Shown here in pieces: positions 15,434-26,700 of a stretch of DNA of 64,000 nucleotides; positions within the stretch are counted from its first letter, which is position 1; every line of letters begins with the position of its first letter. The notes beneath the pieces are model-generated. The model saw only the letters and a program-made list of their open reading frames with translations. It was not told the DNA's origin and did no database searches. The position numbers and the translations under genes were made by a program. The DNA comes from CAVZZG01 sp963779685 (GTDB lineage Bacteria; Actinomycetota; Thermoleophilia; Gaiellales; F1-60-MAGs149): the NCBI GenBank assembly GCA_963779685.1, contig CAVZZG010000001.1:1397941-1461940 (forward strand), read 5' to 3'.

Positions 15434-17703
15434 TTCCCCTCCCGGGATGTCGTCCAGACGCGCTCGGGCGTCATCGGCAGCTGCGTGACGTGCCGTCCGA
15501 TCACCTTCGCGATGGCGTTGCCAACCGCGCCCGACGTGGGCACGCTCGGCGGCTCGCCGACGCCCTTGCCGCCTCGCGGGCCGGCGTTCGGCGTGTCGAT
15601 CTCGATCCAGCGGATGTCGATCTGGGGGGCGTCCGACATCGTGATGAGCTTGTAGTCGAGCAGGTGAGGGTTCCGCTGACGGCCGTCCGCGTCGAGCTGT
15701 GTCCCCTCGCTGAGCGCCTGGCCGAGGCCCATGACGACGCCGCCGTAGACCTGGCCATCGGCGCCGATCCGGTTGAGGATCCGGCCGGAGTCGTGGGCCG
15801 CGGCGAACCGCAGCACCCGGACGACGCCGGTCGCGCGGTCGACCTTGACGTGGGCGGCGTGCGTGATCAGCTGCGGCGCCAGGAACGAGCTGAGGCCGAG
15901 GTCGCCGATGCAGTGCGAGACGTCGGACGCGGAGGCCTCGGGCACGTCGCCCGTGCCCTTCCCGATGACCGTGCCGGAACTGGCGAGCTCGGCGATCGGC
16001 TTCGACCGGTCCGGCGAGCCCTTCACCCGTACGACGCCCTCGGCGAGCTCCAGGTCGCCGCGAGCGGCCTCGAGCTCCTTCTCGGCCATGTCGAGCAGCT
16101 GCTCGCGAACCTCGCGGGCCGCCTCGACCACGGCGCGGCCGTTGTTGAACGTGGTCTGCGATCCCGACGAGCCCATGTCCCAGGGGCCGGCGTCGGTGTC
16201 CTGGTAGAGGATCGAGAAGTCCTCGGGCTTCATGCCGAGCTCCTCGGCGGCGAGGATGGGCAGGGCCATCACCGCGCCGGTGCCGGACTCCATGGCGCCG
16301 GTGATGATGGTGCCCGACCCGTCGTTGTTCAGCTTCACGTAGGCGCCGGAGGGAACGCCGAACGACGGCCACCAGCCGCACGCGATGCCGATCGCCTCGT
16401 CCTCGGGCAGGTCCTGACCCCAGCCGATCATCTCGGCGGCGGCGTCGAGGGTCTCGAGCATCCCGATCCGGTCGAAGACCTGGCGGGCCGGGCCCTCCGC
16501 GCCCTCGTGGATGAGGCTCTTGCGGCGTAGCTCGACCGGGTCCATGCCCAGGGCGTCGGCCAGCGCGTCCATGTGCTGCTCGACGGCCCAGCAGGCCTGC
16601 GGCGCCGTGGGAGCGCGAATCGAGCTCGACGGCTGGTTATTCGAGTAGTTGAGGTAGGAGTCGATCGAGACGTTCTCGATCTTGTAGGGCCCGGCGGCGT
16701 GCATGGCGGCCATCTGGGCGAAGAAGCCGCCCTCGCCGCAGTAGGCGCCGCCGTCCATGACGACGCGGGCGCGGCGAGCGACGAGCGTGCCGTCGCGGCG
16801 GGCGCCGGTCTCGATCTCGACGATCATGCCCTCGCGGCGGTGATCCGGCGCGATGAACTCCTCGTGGCGCGAGAAGACGAGCTTGACCGGGCGCCTGGAG
16901 GCCTTCGCCAGCGCCGCGATGTGGCCCTCGAAGTGGAAGTCGCACTTCGCGCCGAACCCGCCGCCGAGCAGCGGGACGATGATCCGGACGTGCGACTCGG
17001 GCAGCTCGAGCACGCTCGCAACACCCGCACGGGCGGCGAACGGCACCTGCGTCGAGGTGTAGACGGTGACCTTGTCGCCCTTCCACTCGGCCACGATGGC
17101 GCGCGGCTCGATCGGCACGCCCTGCGAGGCGTCGGCGACGTAGCGGCCCTTCACGACCACGTCTGCGGAGGCCATCGCCGCGTCGGCGTCGCCCTTCACG
17201 ATGGTCGAGTGGCCGAGCGTGTTGCCGTCCCGGCCCATGGTGTCGTCGCCGGAGTTCTCGGCCCAGTCATCGTGCACCAGCGTCGCCGAACCCGGCGCCG
17301 CCTCGTAGTCGGAGATGGCCGGCAGCAGCTCGTACTCGACCTCGATCAGGTCGCACGCCTGCTGCGCGATGTCCGCGGTCAGCGCCGCCACGCCCGCGAT
17401 GACGTCGCCCTCGAACCGCACCTTGTCCTTTGCGAACATGCGCCGGTCCTGCACCATGCCGCCGTACTTCACGTCCGGCACGTCCTCGTGCGTCAGCACC
17501 GCGAACACGCCGGGCAGCGCCTTCGCCCTCGACGTGTCGATGCGGGTGATGCGTGCGTGCGTGTGGTCCGCGTACCGGAACTTCGCGTGCAACTGGCCCG
17601 TCAGGGTCAAGTCCGCCGTATAGCGCCCGAGCCCTGTGACCTTCTCCTTGCCGTCGGGCCGGATGAAGACCTTGCTCGTGCGAGATTCTTCGACTGTCGC
17701 CAA
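15430..17703 (-). CDS. molybdenum hydroxylase, large (molybdopterin-binding) subunit
   Basis: A 757-residue protein of the xanthine dehydrogenase/aldehyde oxidase family. The molybdopterin segment GGGFGAKCDFHFEG is near residue 242. The active-site loop reads SSSIRAPTAPQACWAVEQHM, which is neither the AYxCSFR loop of form I CO dehydrogenase nor the form II loop. The catalytic base is Glu717 in GVGEPPS. It hydroxylates an aromatic heterocycle, purine or aldehyde; the substrate cannot be told. The start is TTG with GAGGAGG nine bases upstream. It heads a four-gene operon in the order large, FAD, 2Fe-2S, BrkB. Confidence 0.92.
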   Translation of the reverse strand: MATVEESRTSKVFIRPDGKEKVTGLGRYTADLTLTGQLHAKFRYADHTHARITRIDTSRAKALPGVFAVLTHEDVPDVKYGGMVQDRRMFAKDKVRFEGDVIAGVAALTADIAQQACDLIEVEYELLPAISDYEAAPGSATLVHDDWAENSGDDTMGRDGNTLGHSTIVKGDADAAMASADVVVKGRYVADASQGVPIEPRAIVAEWKGDKVTVYTSTQVPFAARAGVASVLELPESHVRIIVPLLGGGFGAKCDFHFEGHIAALAKASRRPVKLVFSRHEEFIAPDHRREGMIVEIETGARRDGTLVARRARVVMDGGAYCGEGGFFAQMAAMHAAGPYKIENVSIDSYLNYSNNQPSSSIRAPTAPQACWAVEQHMDALADALGMDPVELRRKSLIHEGAEGPARQVFDRIGMLETLDAAAEMIGWGQDLPEDEAIGIACGWWPSFGVPSGAYVKLNNDGSGTIITGAMESGTGAVMALPILAAEELGMKPEDFSILYQDTDAGPWDMGSSGSQTTFNNGRAVVEAAREVREQLLDMAEKELEAARGDLELAEGVVRVKGSPDRSKPIAELASSGTVIGKGTGDVPEASASDVSHCIGDLGLSSFLAPQLITHAAHVKVDRATGVVRVLRFAAAHDSGRILNRIGADGQVYGGVVMGLGQALSEGTQLDADGRQRNPHLLDYKLITMSDAPQIDIRWIEIDTPNAGPRGGKGVGEPPSVPTSGAVGNAIAKVIGRHVTQLPMTPERVWTTSREGK

Positions 17704-17777
17704 CTCGTCGCCTCCTCGCGTGATCGCCGGAATCGTAGTGCACCATTACGGACCACGTCCGGATTGGCTCACCCGGC

Positions 17778-17783
17778 TACGCT
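17778..17783 (+). promoter_or_regulatory. putative -10 box of the cyclodeaminase-like gene
   Basis: TACGCT, six bases before the ATG and with no Shine-Dalgarno, as expected for a leaderless transcript. Confidence 0.4.
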
Positions 17784-17789
17784 CCGCGC

Positions 17790-18449
17790 ATGGCCGAGGA
17801 CCTCGTTGACCTGCCGCTGCCCGAGGTGCTGGCACGGCTCGCGTCGGATGCGCCCGCGCCCGCCGGCGGAGCGCTGGCGGCGATAACGGCCGCCGGGGCG
17901 GCGGCGATGGTGGAGATGGGGGCCAGCCTGACGCTGTCGCGGGAACGCTACGCCGAGGCGTGGCCCGAGATGGAGGTCGTCCGCGCACGCGCCCACGAGC
18001 TACGAGATCGGGCGGTGGCGCTGGTCGCGGAGGATGCGGCCGTCTACGAGGGCGTCTTGGTGGCGCTGCGGCTGGCACGCGACACCGAGGCGGAGCGTGC
18101 AGCCAGGAAGGTCGCGCTGGACGCCGCCTTCCTGGTCGCGGCCGGCCCGCCGCGGGCGATCCTCGCCACCGCGGCGGAGATCGCCGAGCTGGCGGCGGCG
18201 GTGGCCGAGCGCGGCAACGTCAACCTGGTCGGGGACGCCATGACGGCCGCGGTGGTCGGCGAGGCCGCGGCACGGGCAGCGGCGATGCTCGTCGAGATCG
18301 ACGCCGGCGCGAGTGGCTCGCCCGGTGCCGCCGACCTGCTGCAGGAGGCCCGGGCCGACGGCGTCCGAGCAGCCGCCGCGCGCACTCGCGCCCTGGCTGC
18401 GGCCGACATGCGCAGGCCGCGGGCTTCAGAGCTTCTTAGCTCGCGGTAG
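17790..18449 (+). CDS. cyclodeaminase/cyclohydrolase-family protein (folate)
   Basis: A 219-residue all-helical protein of the FTCD C-domain family. The N-terminal signature is PAPAGGALAAITAAGAAAMV, close to the family's PxPGGGSVAA segment, followed by MGASLTL. GNVNLVGDAMTAAVVGEAA near residue 140 is the second conserved block. Family members convert formimino-THF to methenyl-THF or act as methenyl-THF cyclohydrolases, linking histidine or glycine breakdown to the folate pool. That fits the nearby sox and fhs genes. Its 3' end overlaps the convergent GGDEF/HD-GYP gene by 14 bases. Confidence 0.85.
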   Translation: MAEDLVDLPLPEVLARLASDAPAPAGGALAAITAAGAAAMVEMGASLTLSRERYAEAWPEMEVVRARAHELRDRAVALVAEDAAVYEGVLVALRLARDTEAERAARKVALDAAFLVAAGPPRAILATAAEIAELAAAVAERGNVNLVGDAMTAAVVGEAAARAAAMLVEIDAGASGSPGAADLLQEARADGVRAAAARTRALAAADMRRPRASELLSSR

Positions 18450-20700
18450 CGGTGGCGGCCGGCGGGCCGGGGCTGTCGTCTCCGTGCTCGATGACGGCGC
18501 AGAGCGCGTTGACGACGTTGGGGTCGAACATGGTGCTCGCGTTGGCGCGGAGCTCGCGGAGGGCGCTGGCCGTGCCCCGCGAGCGGCGGAACGGCGGATC
18601 GGCGGTCATCGCCGAGAACGCGTCGGCAGCCGCCAGGATGCGCGCCTCGAGGGGGATCGCCGCGCCGGCGAGCGCGTCGGGATAGCCCGTGCCGTCGTAG
18701 TGCTCGTGGTGGTGCCGGACGGCGGGCGCGGCCTCCGCCAGGTCGGCGATCCGCGCCACGATCTCCTCGCCGACCGTCGCGTGCGTCCGCATGATGTCCC
18801 ACTCCGCCGGGTCGAGCCGGTCCGGCTTGGACAGGATCGCCTCCGGGATCGCGACCTTGCCGACATCGTGCAGCCACCCGGCGAGGCGGACGCGGTGGAC
18901 GAACTCCTCCGGCATGCCGAGCGAGCTCGCCACGGCGGCTGCGAGCTCGGCGACCTGGCGGTTGTGGTGCTCGGGCATGCCCTCGCGGTCGGCGGCCGAC
19001 TTCGCCAGCGCCTGGGCGATCCTGACGGCGTCGGGTTCGCCGCGGCACGGCCTCGCGTTCTCGCTCGCGCCGTGGACGCAGGTGCGGTTGCGGCCGTTGC
19101 CGCGTGCCGCGGCCAGCGCCTGATCGGCGTGCTCGAGGATCGGGAACACGTCGAAGGTCGCGCCGGCACGGGCGGCCCCGACCGAGACGGTCGGCCACAG
19201 CTCGCGCCCCTCGACCAGCACCGGACCGGTGCACACGACCTGGCGGATGGCGTCGGCGACCCGGAACAGGGCCTCGTCGTCAGGCACGTTCGGCGCCAGC
19301 ACGGCGAACTGCTTGTTGCCGAACCTCCCCAGCGAGTCGTAGCTGCGCAGCATCGCGCGCAGGCGGTGCGCGATCTCGACCAGGACGATGTCACCGGCAG
19401 TCGGCCCGAACTCGTCGTTCAGCACCTTGAAGTCGTCCACGTCGACGAGCATCACGGCCGGGGTCGTGTCGCCGCGCTCGGCGCGGTTCAGCTCGACCTT
19501 GAGCAGCTCGATGAGATGCCCGCGGTTGTAGGCGTCGGTGAGCGCGTCGACCTGCGACTTGCGCTCGGCCTCGGCCCGGGCCGCGTCGAGTGCGCTGTTG
19601 GCCTCGCCGAGCATGGCCAGCGCCTCCCGCAGCTCGACGGTGCGGCGTGCGACCAGCTCTTCGGCCCAGGTCAGGCGGCGGGCGTTCTGCTCGACCATGA
19701 GCGCGACCAGGGCGGTGACGACGAGGCCGGCCAGGAGCACGACCCACGGCAGCAGGACGGCGCTTGCGCTGGCATCCGAGGCGACCTGGATCCGCCATGT
19801 CCGGCCGCCGATCTCGAGCGAGCGCACGAGCCCCCCCGCGAGCGCCGGGCCGTAGACGGGGAGCGAGCCGTCCCGGATCGCGACCCGGATGCCGCTCGTG
19901 CCCTGCAGTGCCTCGCGCACCAGTTCATCCGGGCGGACGGTGCCGACCGCGAAGCCGGTCAGGGCCACCGCGCGCTCGTCTGGCCGGCCGATCGGCGCGC
20001 CACGCCGGAAGCTCGGCTCGACCAGCAGCAGGCCGCGGCCGCCCTGGAGCACGTCGATCGGCGCCGACAGGCGCCCCTGGCCCGACTCGACGGCGGCGGC
20101 GAGGGCAGCGGCAGCGCCGGACTGCTGGCCGGCGTCGACGCCGATCACACGGAGGTTGGCGCCGGACGGCTGCACGAACGTCAGCGGGTAGTACACACCG
20201 CGATCCGCCGCGCGGCGGACGGCCGACCCGGCCACATCGGAGATGACGAAGCCGTGCTCGTTCTCGAAGGACGAACGCATGGCCGCCGTCACCTGCGGCG
20301 CCCACGCCAGCGCCGACAGCACGTGGTTGGAGAGCGCCGGCTGGGCGAACTGGGCGAAGTCGTCCACCGTGCGCGCGGTCGAGAAGACGCCGACGATGCC
20401 GCGCACGTCGCTGCGGGTCGTCGCCAGCGTGGCGCGCAGGGACCCGACGGTCTGATCGGCGACGCGCGCGCGCTGCTGCGCGCCCTCCCGGTCGGCGCCG
20501 CGCTTGATCACGGCGAAGGCGGAAAGCCCCAGCAGGCCGAGCACGACCGCCACCGCCACCGTGCGGCGGTGCGGCCTCAGGCCACGCGGAATCTGCGGCT
20601 CCTCCGGCAAGGGTGGCCCCTGTCCGGTCGTCGCCTGGTCTTCCCCTATCACCTGCGGGATATCGGCGCCGATGCCGCACACCTTGACCTTGCAGGCCAT
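18436..20700 (-). CDS. membrane CHASE-GGDEF-HD-GYP signalling protein
   Basis: A 754-residue protein. A membrane helix lies at about 47-65, a CHASE-type sensor domain outside the membrane at about 75-310, and a second helix at about 315-335. A GGDEF domain follows. Its metal site is kept (VDVDDFKVLNDEFG) but the signature is GNKQF at 461-465 instead of GGDEF, so cyclase activity is doubtful. The HD-GYP domain looks intact: H611-D612-V-G-K, then HHHEHYDGTGYP near 663. It should therefore break down c-di-GMP, perhaps with the dead GGDEF as a GTP sensor. It is divergent from the giant surface-protein gene, with only 44-119 bases between starts. Confidence 0.9.
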   Translation of the reverse strand: MACKVKVCGIGADIPQVIGEDQATTGQGPPLPEEPQIPRGLRPHRRTVAVAVVLGLLGLSAFAVIKRGADREGAQQRARVADQTVGSLRATLATTRSDVRGIVGVFSTARTVDDFAQFAQPALSNHVLSALAWAPQVTAAMRSSFENEHGFVISDVAGSAVRRAADRGVYYPLTFVQPSGANLRVIGVDAGQQSGAAAALAAAVESGQGRLSAPIDVLQGGRGLLLVEPSFRRGAPIGRPDERAVALTGFAVGTVRPDELVREALQGTSGIRVAIRDGSLPVYGPALAGGLVRSLEIGGRTWRIQVASDASASAVLLPWVVLLAGLVVTALVALMVEQNARRLTWAEELVARRTVELREALAMLGEANSALDAARAEAERKSQVDALTDAYNRGHLIELLKVELNRAERGDTTPAVMLVDVDDFKVLNDEFGPTAGDIVLVEIAHRLRAMLRSYDSLGRFGNKQFAVLAPNVPDDEALFRVADAIRQVVCTGPVLVEGRELWPTVSVGAARAGATFDVFPILEHADQALAAARGNGRNRTCVHGASENARPCRGEPDAVRIAQALAKSAADREGMPEHHNRQVAELAAAVASSLGMPEEFVHRVRLAGWLHDVGKVAIPEAILSKPDRLDPAEWDIMRTHATVGEEIVARIADLAEAAPAVRHHHEHYDGTGYPDALAGAAIPLEARILAAADAFSAMTADPPFRRSRGTASALRELRANASTMFDPNVVNALCAVIEHGDDSPGPPAATATAS

Positions 20701-20744
20701 CGCGCTGATTCAAGAACTCTTGCGCGCCGACCGATGTATGCAGG

Positions 20745-23700
20745 GTGACCAGGCGTGGACGGCCCGGCTCCCCCAACGGGGCCGACTCCGCCGGACGGCG
20801 CGAGCCGTCCTCTCTGCGCATGGGCCCATTCGCACGACTCATCCCCTCCCGCGGACTCCGCGTCGCCGTCGCCCTCGGCTCGGCGGTCCTCGTCGGCACC
20901 GCCGCCTTCCTGCTCGGGCGACACGAGGACGTGGCGCCGAACGCGGCCACACCGGCATTCCTGCAGCACCAGCTCGGCCAGCCCGGGCCCGTCGCCGGCG
21001 GAGCCGCGGGGACGTCCACGGCCGTGCAGACCCTGCGTGCCTCGCACGAGGCGGCGGTGGCGCTCGCACCGGCCGGCCTGAAGGTGTCGTCGGGCAAGCA
21101 CTCTGTCGGGCTGGGCTCGATGGATGCCGGTGGCGCCGGCTGGACCGTCTTCCAGCACGGTGGTTCGCGGGCGACGTCGTTCGGCCACGAGGCGGTGACG
21201 GTCTCGCCGACGGAGGTCGAGGAGTACCTGATCGTCGACTCGCACCAGGGGACGCGAACGTGGAGCTGGCAGCTGGACGCCGCCGGGCTCACCCCGCGTC
21301 TCGGAGCGGGCGGGACCGTCGGGTTCCTGGCGGGCCACCGGCTGCTGGACACCTACATCAAGCCGGTCGCGATCATGGATGCCCGCGGCGCCGACATCAC
21401 CCCGGCAGGCGCCCGCTGGAGCCTTGCGCGGCGGGGTGCCGGCTGGACGCTGCAGCTGCGGCTCGACGATGCCGCGCTCCCGACGCCCTACACGATCGAC
21501 CCGGGGATCGTCCTGCACGGCACGCCGGCCGCGAGCGACAACGGCACGTCGGCGACCACGACGCTCGATCTCGCCGTCCCAGCCGGCATCGTCGTCAACG
21601 ACTTCCTGGTCGCCCAGGTCGCCGTGCGCGGCGGCACGGGCACGACGATCACGCCCCCTGCCGGCTGGACCCTGATCCGCCGCGACAACGCCACCACCAA
21701 CCTCGCGCAGGCGATCTACTACCACGTCGCGTCGGGCTCCGAGCCGGCGACCTACACGTGGACCATCACCTCCAACCGGGCCGCCGGCGGAATGGTCGCC
21801 TACCAGGGCGTCGACGCGTCCTCGCCAATCGACGCCCAGAGCGGCGCCAACGACACCACCAACACCAGCTCGGCGGTCGCGGCCGCCGCCGTCACGACCA
21901 CCGTCGCCAACGACATGCTGGTCGGCTTCTTCTCGATCCGCTCGAATTCGACGTTCACGCCCCCGGCGGGCATGACCGAGGAGTACGACGGCACCGGCGG
22001 CTCCGGGTCGGGCCCCGCCGCCGAGGCGGCCGACCTCCGCCAGGCCGCGATCGGCTCGAGCGGGACGGAGACGGCGAACGCCACCGCCGTCGGCTACTGG
22101 GTGGCGCAGCTGATCGCGCTCAAGCCCGACGTCACCGCGCCGACGAACGTGCTGACGACCAGTTCCACCTCGCCGGCGGGAAGCGCCTACGTCTCCGGTA
22201 CGACCCTCTACTACCGGGGAACGGGAGGCGGGTCCGGCGGCAGCTTCCAGCTCACCGACACGGTCGCCGACGCCGGCTCGGGCCCGGCGTCTGCGAGCTT
22301 CCCGGCGCTCGGCGGCACGACGACGGGCTGGACCCACGCGACCCAGACGGTCTCGACGCCGGCCGGCGGGCCGTTCGCGACCAGCAACGCCTTCTCCTGG
22401 AGCGAGGGGACGACGAGCGCGCCGACCGTTGCCGTCACCTCGACCGACGTGGCCGGCAACACGTCCGCCACGACGACGCTCACGTTCGCCGACGACTCCT
22501 CGAATCCGACCGGCTCGCTGACGGCGCCGGCGTCCGGTGCAACCGTCAGCGGCGCAGCCGTGACGGTGTCGTCCAACTCGGCTGATGGCGGCTCCGGGGT
22601 CGGCTCGGTCGCCTTCCAGCGTTCGCCCGCCGGTGCCGGAACCTGGACGACGATCGGCACCGACACGACCAGTCCCTACTCCGTCGCCTGGGACACCACG
22701 GTGATGGCGACCGGCCTGTACGACCTGCGGGCGGTCACGACCGACAACGTCGGCAACAACTTCACCTCCGCGCTGGCCACGAACGTGAACGTCCCGGACG
22801 TGACGGCGCCGACCAACGCCCTCAGCCTCGCCTCCGTCTCGCCCTCCGGCAGCGCCTTCCTCTCGGGGACGACCGTCTACTACCGGGGAACCGGCGGCGG
22901 CTCCGGCGGCAACTTCCAGCTGACGAACACGATGAGCGATGCCGGCTCCGGCCCGGCCTCCTCTTCCTTCCCGGCGCTCGGCGGGACGACGACCGGCTGG
23001 ACGCACACGGCCCAGACGCGATCGACGCCGTCGGGCGGGCCGTACACGACGACCAACGCCTACACCTGGTCGGAGGGCGCGTCGAGCGCACCGACCGAGG
23101 CGGTGCAGGGCACCGACGTCAGCGGCAACACCGCGACCACCACGCTCACCTTCACGAACGACTCCACCAACCCGACCGGCTCGGTCACCGCGCCTGCCGC
23201 CGCGGCCGCCGTCAGCGGCGCGGCCGTGACCGTGTCGTCCAACTCGGCGGACGCCGGCTCGGGCCTGGCGTCGGTGGCCTTCCAGCGCTCGCCCGCGGGT
23301 GCCGGCTCCTGGACGACGATCGGCACGGACACGACCAGCCCGTACTCGGTGGCCTGGGACACGACCGGGCTCGCCGAGGGCAACTACGACCTGCGCGCGG
23401 TCACGACGGACAACGTCGGCAACAGCTTCACCTCCGCCACGATCGCCAACATCGTCGTCGACAACACCGCGCCCACCGGCTCGCTCACGGCCCCCGCGTC
23501 CTCGGCCACCCTGGTCGGCACCGTGACGGTGTCGGCCAACTCGGCAGATGCCCGCTCCGGAGTCGCCTCGGCCACGTTCCAGCGGTCGACGGCCGGCGCG
23601 AACGTCTGGACGACGATCGCCACCGACTCGACCAGCCCGTACTCGGCGAGCTGGAACACGGCGGCCGGCAGCGACGGCCTCTTCGACCTGCGCGTCGTGA

Positions 23701-26700
23701 CGACGGACAACGCCGGCAACGTCACCAACTCGGCGAGCGTCACGAACGTGCGCGTGGACAACACCAACCCGAGCAACTCCGTCACCGTGGTCTCGGCCTC
23801 GCCGTCGACGGCGGTCTCCAAGACCGGCAACACGGTGTACTACCGCGGCACCGGTGGCGGCTCGGGCGGCAGCTTCCAGCTGCGCAACTCGGTCAACGAC
23901 AGCGGCTCCGGGCCGGCGTCGGCGACCTTCCCGGCGCTCGGCGGCACGACGACCGGCTGGTCGCACTCGGGCGAGACGATCTCGACGCCGTCGGGCGGGC
24001 CCTACACCTCGACCAGCGCCTACACCTGGACGGAGGGGACGACGAGCGCGCCGACCGAGGCCCTGACGTCGGTCGACAACGCCGGCAACGGCTCCTCCAC
24101 GACCACGCTCACGTTCACCGATGACTCGACCAACCCGACCGGCTCCATCACCGCGCCGGCGGCGAGCGCAGCCGTCCGCTCGTTCGTGACCGTGTCCTCC
24201 GACTCGGCGGACACCGGGTCGGGCGTCGACCACGTCGACTTCCAGTACTCGGTCTCGGGCGCGAACTCGTGGTCGGCCATCGGCACCGACACCTCCTCGC
24301 CGTTCTCGGCCAGTTGGTGGTCCTTCCTCATCTCCGACGGCCTCTACGACCTGCGGGCGATCACCACCGACAACGTCGGCAACACGTTCACCTCGGCGAC
24401 CATCACCGTGCGGGTCGACAACACCAACCCGACCGGGTCGCTGACGGCGCCATCGGCGAACACCAGCGTGCACGGCGCGTCGGTGACGGTGTCGTCGAAC
24501 TCGGCGGACAGCGGATCGGGCGTGGCGACGGCCACGTTCCAGCGCTCGGCGGCGGGTGCCAACTCGTGGACGACGATCGGCACGGCCGTCGCGTCGCCCT
24601 ACTCGGTCACGTTCGATACGACCGCTGTGGCGGATGGCCTCTACGACCTCCGAGTCGTGACGGCGGACAACGCCGGCAACTCCGTCAACTCCGCGACCGT
24701 CGCGAACGTGCGGGTGGATAACACGGGTTCGGCGAATGCGTTGTCGTTGAGTTCGGTGTCGCCGGCGGGGAGTGCGGTGTTGTCGGGGACGACGGTGTTC
24801 TATCGCGGTTCCGGTGGTGGTTCGGGTGGCAGTTTCCAGGTGACGAATGCGGTGACGGATGCGGGGTCGGGGCCGGCGTCGTCGACGTTCCCGGCGCTGG
24901 GTGGGACGGCGACGGGGTGGACGCATACGAATCAGACGATCTCGACGCCGGCGGGTGGGCCGTACGTGTCGACGAGTGCGTTTGCGTGGTCGGAGGGCAC
25001 GTCGAGTTCGCCGACCGAGGCGGTGTCGTCGGTGGACAACGTGGGGAACGCGGCGACCACGACGACGCTGACGTTCACGAATGATTCGACCAGTCCGACG
25101 GGGTCGTTGACGGCGCCGGCGGCGAGTGCGGTCGTGAGCGGCGCGGCGGTGGCGGTGTCGTCGAACTCGGCTGATGCCGGTGCCGGGGTGACGTCGGCGG
25201 TCTTCCAGCGCTCGGCGGCGGGTGCCAACTCGTGGACGACGATCGCGACCGATACGACCTCGCCCTACTCGGTCAGCTGGGATACCACGGCCGTCGCCGA
25301 CGGCCTCTATGACCTGCGGGTCGTCACCACCGACAACGTCGGCAACACCTTCACGTCGGCGCTGGTGACCAACGTCCGGGTCGACAACACGGCGCCGACG
25401 ATCGCGGTCGCGGTGGCGTCGGTGAGTCCGTCGGGGAGCGCCTACAAGTCGGGGAGCACGGTCTATTACCGCGGTACTGGTGGTGGTTCGGGTGGCAGCT
25501 TCCAGGTGCAGACGACGGTGACCGATGCCGGGTCGGGTGCGGCCTCGGCGACGTTCCCGGCGCTGGGTGGCACGACCACCGGGTGGACGCATACCAACCA
25601 GACGATCTCGACGCCGGCGGGTGGGCCGTACGTGTCGACGAGCGCGTTTGCGTGGTCGGAGGGCGCCTCGAGTTCGCCGACGGAAGCGCTCACCGGTACC
25701 GACACGGGTGGTCTCAGCTCGGCCGCGACGACGCTGACGTTCACGAACGATTCGACCAGTCCGACGGGGTCGTTGACGGCGCCGGCTGCCAGTGCGAACG
25801 TCCGTGGCAGTGCCGTGACGGTGTCGTCGAACTCGGCCGATGCCGGTGCCGGGGTGACGTCGGCAGCCTTCCAGCGCTCGTCGGCGGGTGCCAACTCGTG
25901 GACGACGATCGCGACCGATACGACCTCGCCCTACTCGGCCAGCTGGGATACCACGGCCGTCGCCGATGGCCTCTACGACCTGCGCGTCGTCACCACCGAC
26001 AACGTCGGCAACACCTTCACATCGGCCCTGGTCACCAACGTGCGGGTGGATAACACGGGTTCGGCGAATGCGTTGTCGTTGAGTTCGGTGTCGCCGGCGG
26101 GGAGTGCGGTGTTGTCGGGGACGACGGTGTTCTATCGCGGTTCCGGTGGTGGTTCGGGTGGCAGTTTCCAGGTGACGAATGCGGTGACGGATGCGGGGTC
26201 GGGGCCGGCGTCGTCGACGTTCCCGGCGCTGGGTGGGACGGCGACGGGGTGGACGCATACGAATCAGACGATCTCGACGCCGGCGGGTGGGCCGTACGTG
26301 TCGACGAGTGCGTTTGCGTGGTCGGAGGGCACGTCGAGTTCGCCGACCGAGGCGGTGTCGTCGGTGGACAACGTGGGGAACGCGGCGACCACGACGACGC
26401 TGACGTTCACGAATGATTCGACCAGTCCGACGGGGTCGTTGACGGCGCCGGCGGCGAGTGCGGTCGTGAGCGGCGCGGCGGTGGCGGTGTCGTCGAACTC
26501 GGCTGATGCCGGTGCCGGGGTGACGTCGGCGGTCTTCCAGCGCTCGGCGGCGGGTGCCAACTCGTGGACGACGATCGCGACCGATACGACCTCGCCCTAC
26601 TCGGTCAGCTGGGATACCACGGCCGTCGCCGACGGCCTCTATGACCTGCGGGCGATCACCACCGACAACGTCGGCAACACCTTCACGTCGGCGCTGGTGA

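Noticed and set aside
15430..17703. Aerobic CO dehydrogenase large subunit
   Set aside because: The diagnostic AYxCSFR loop is missing; only the wider family can be claimed.
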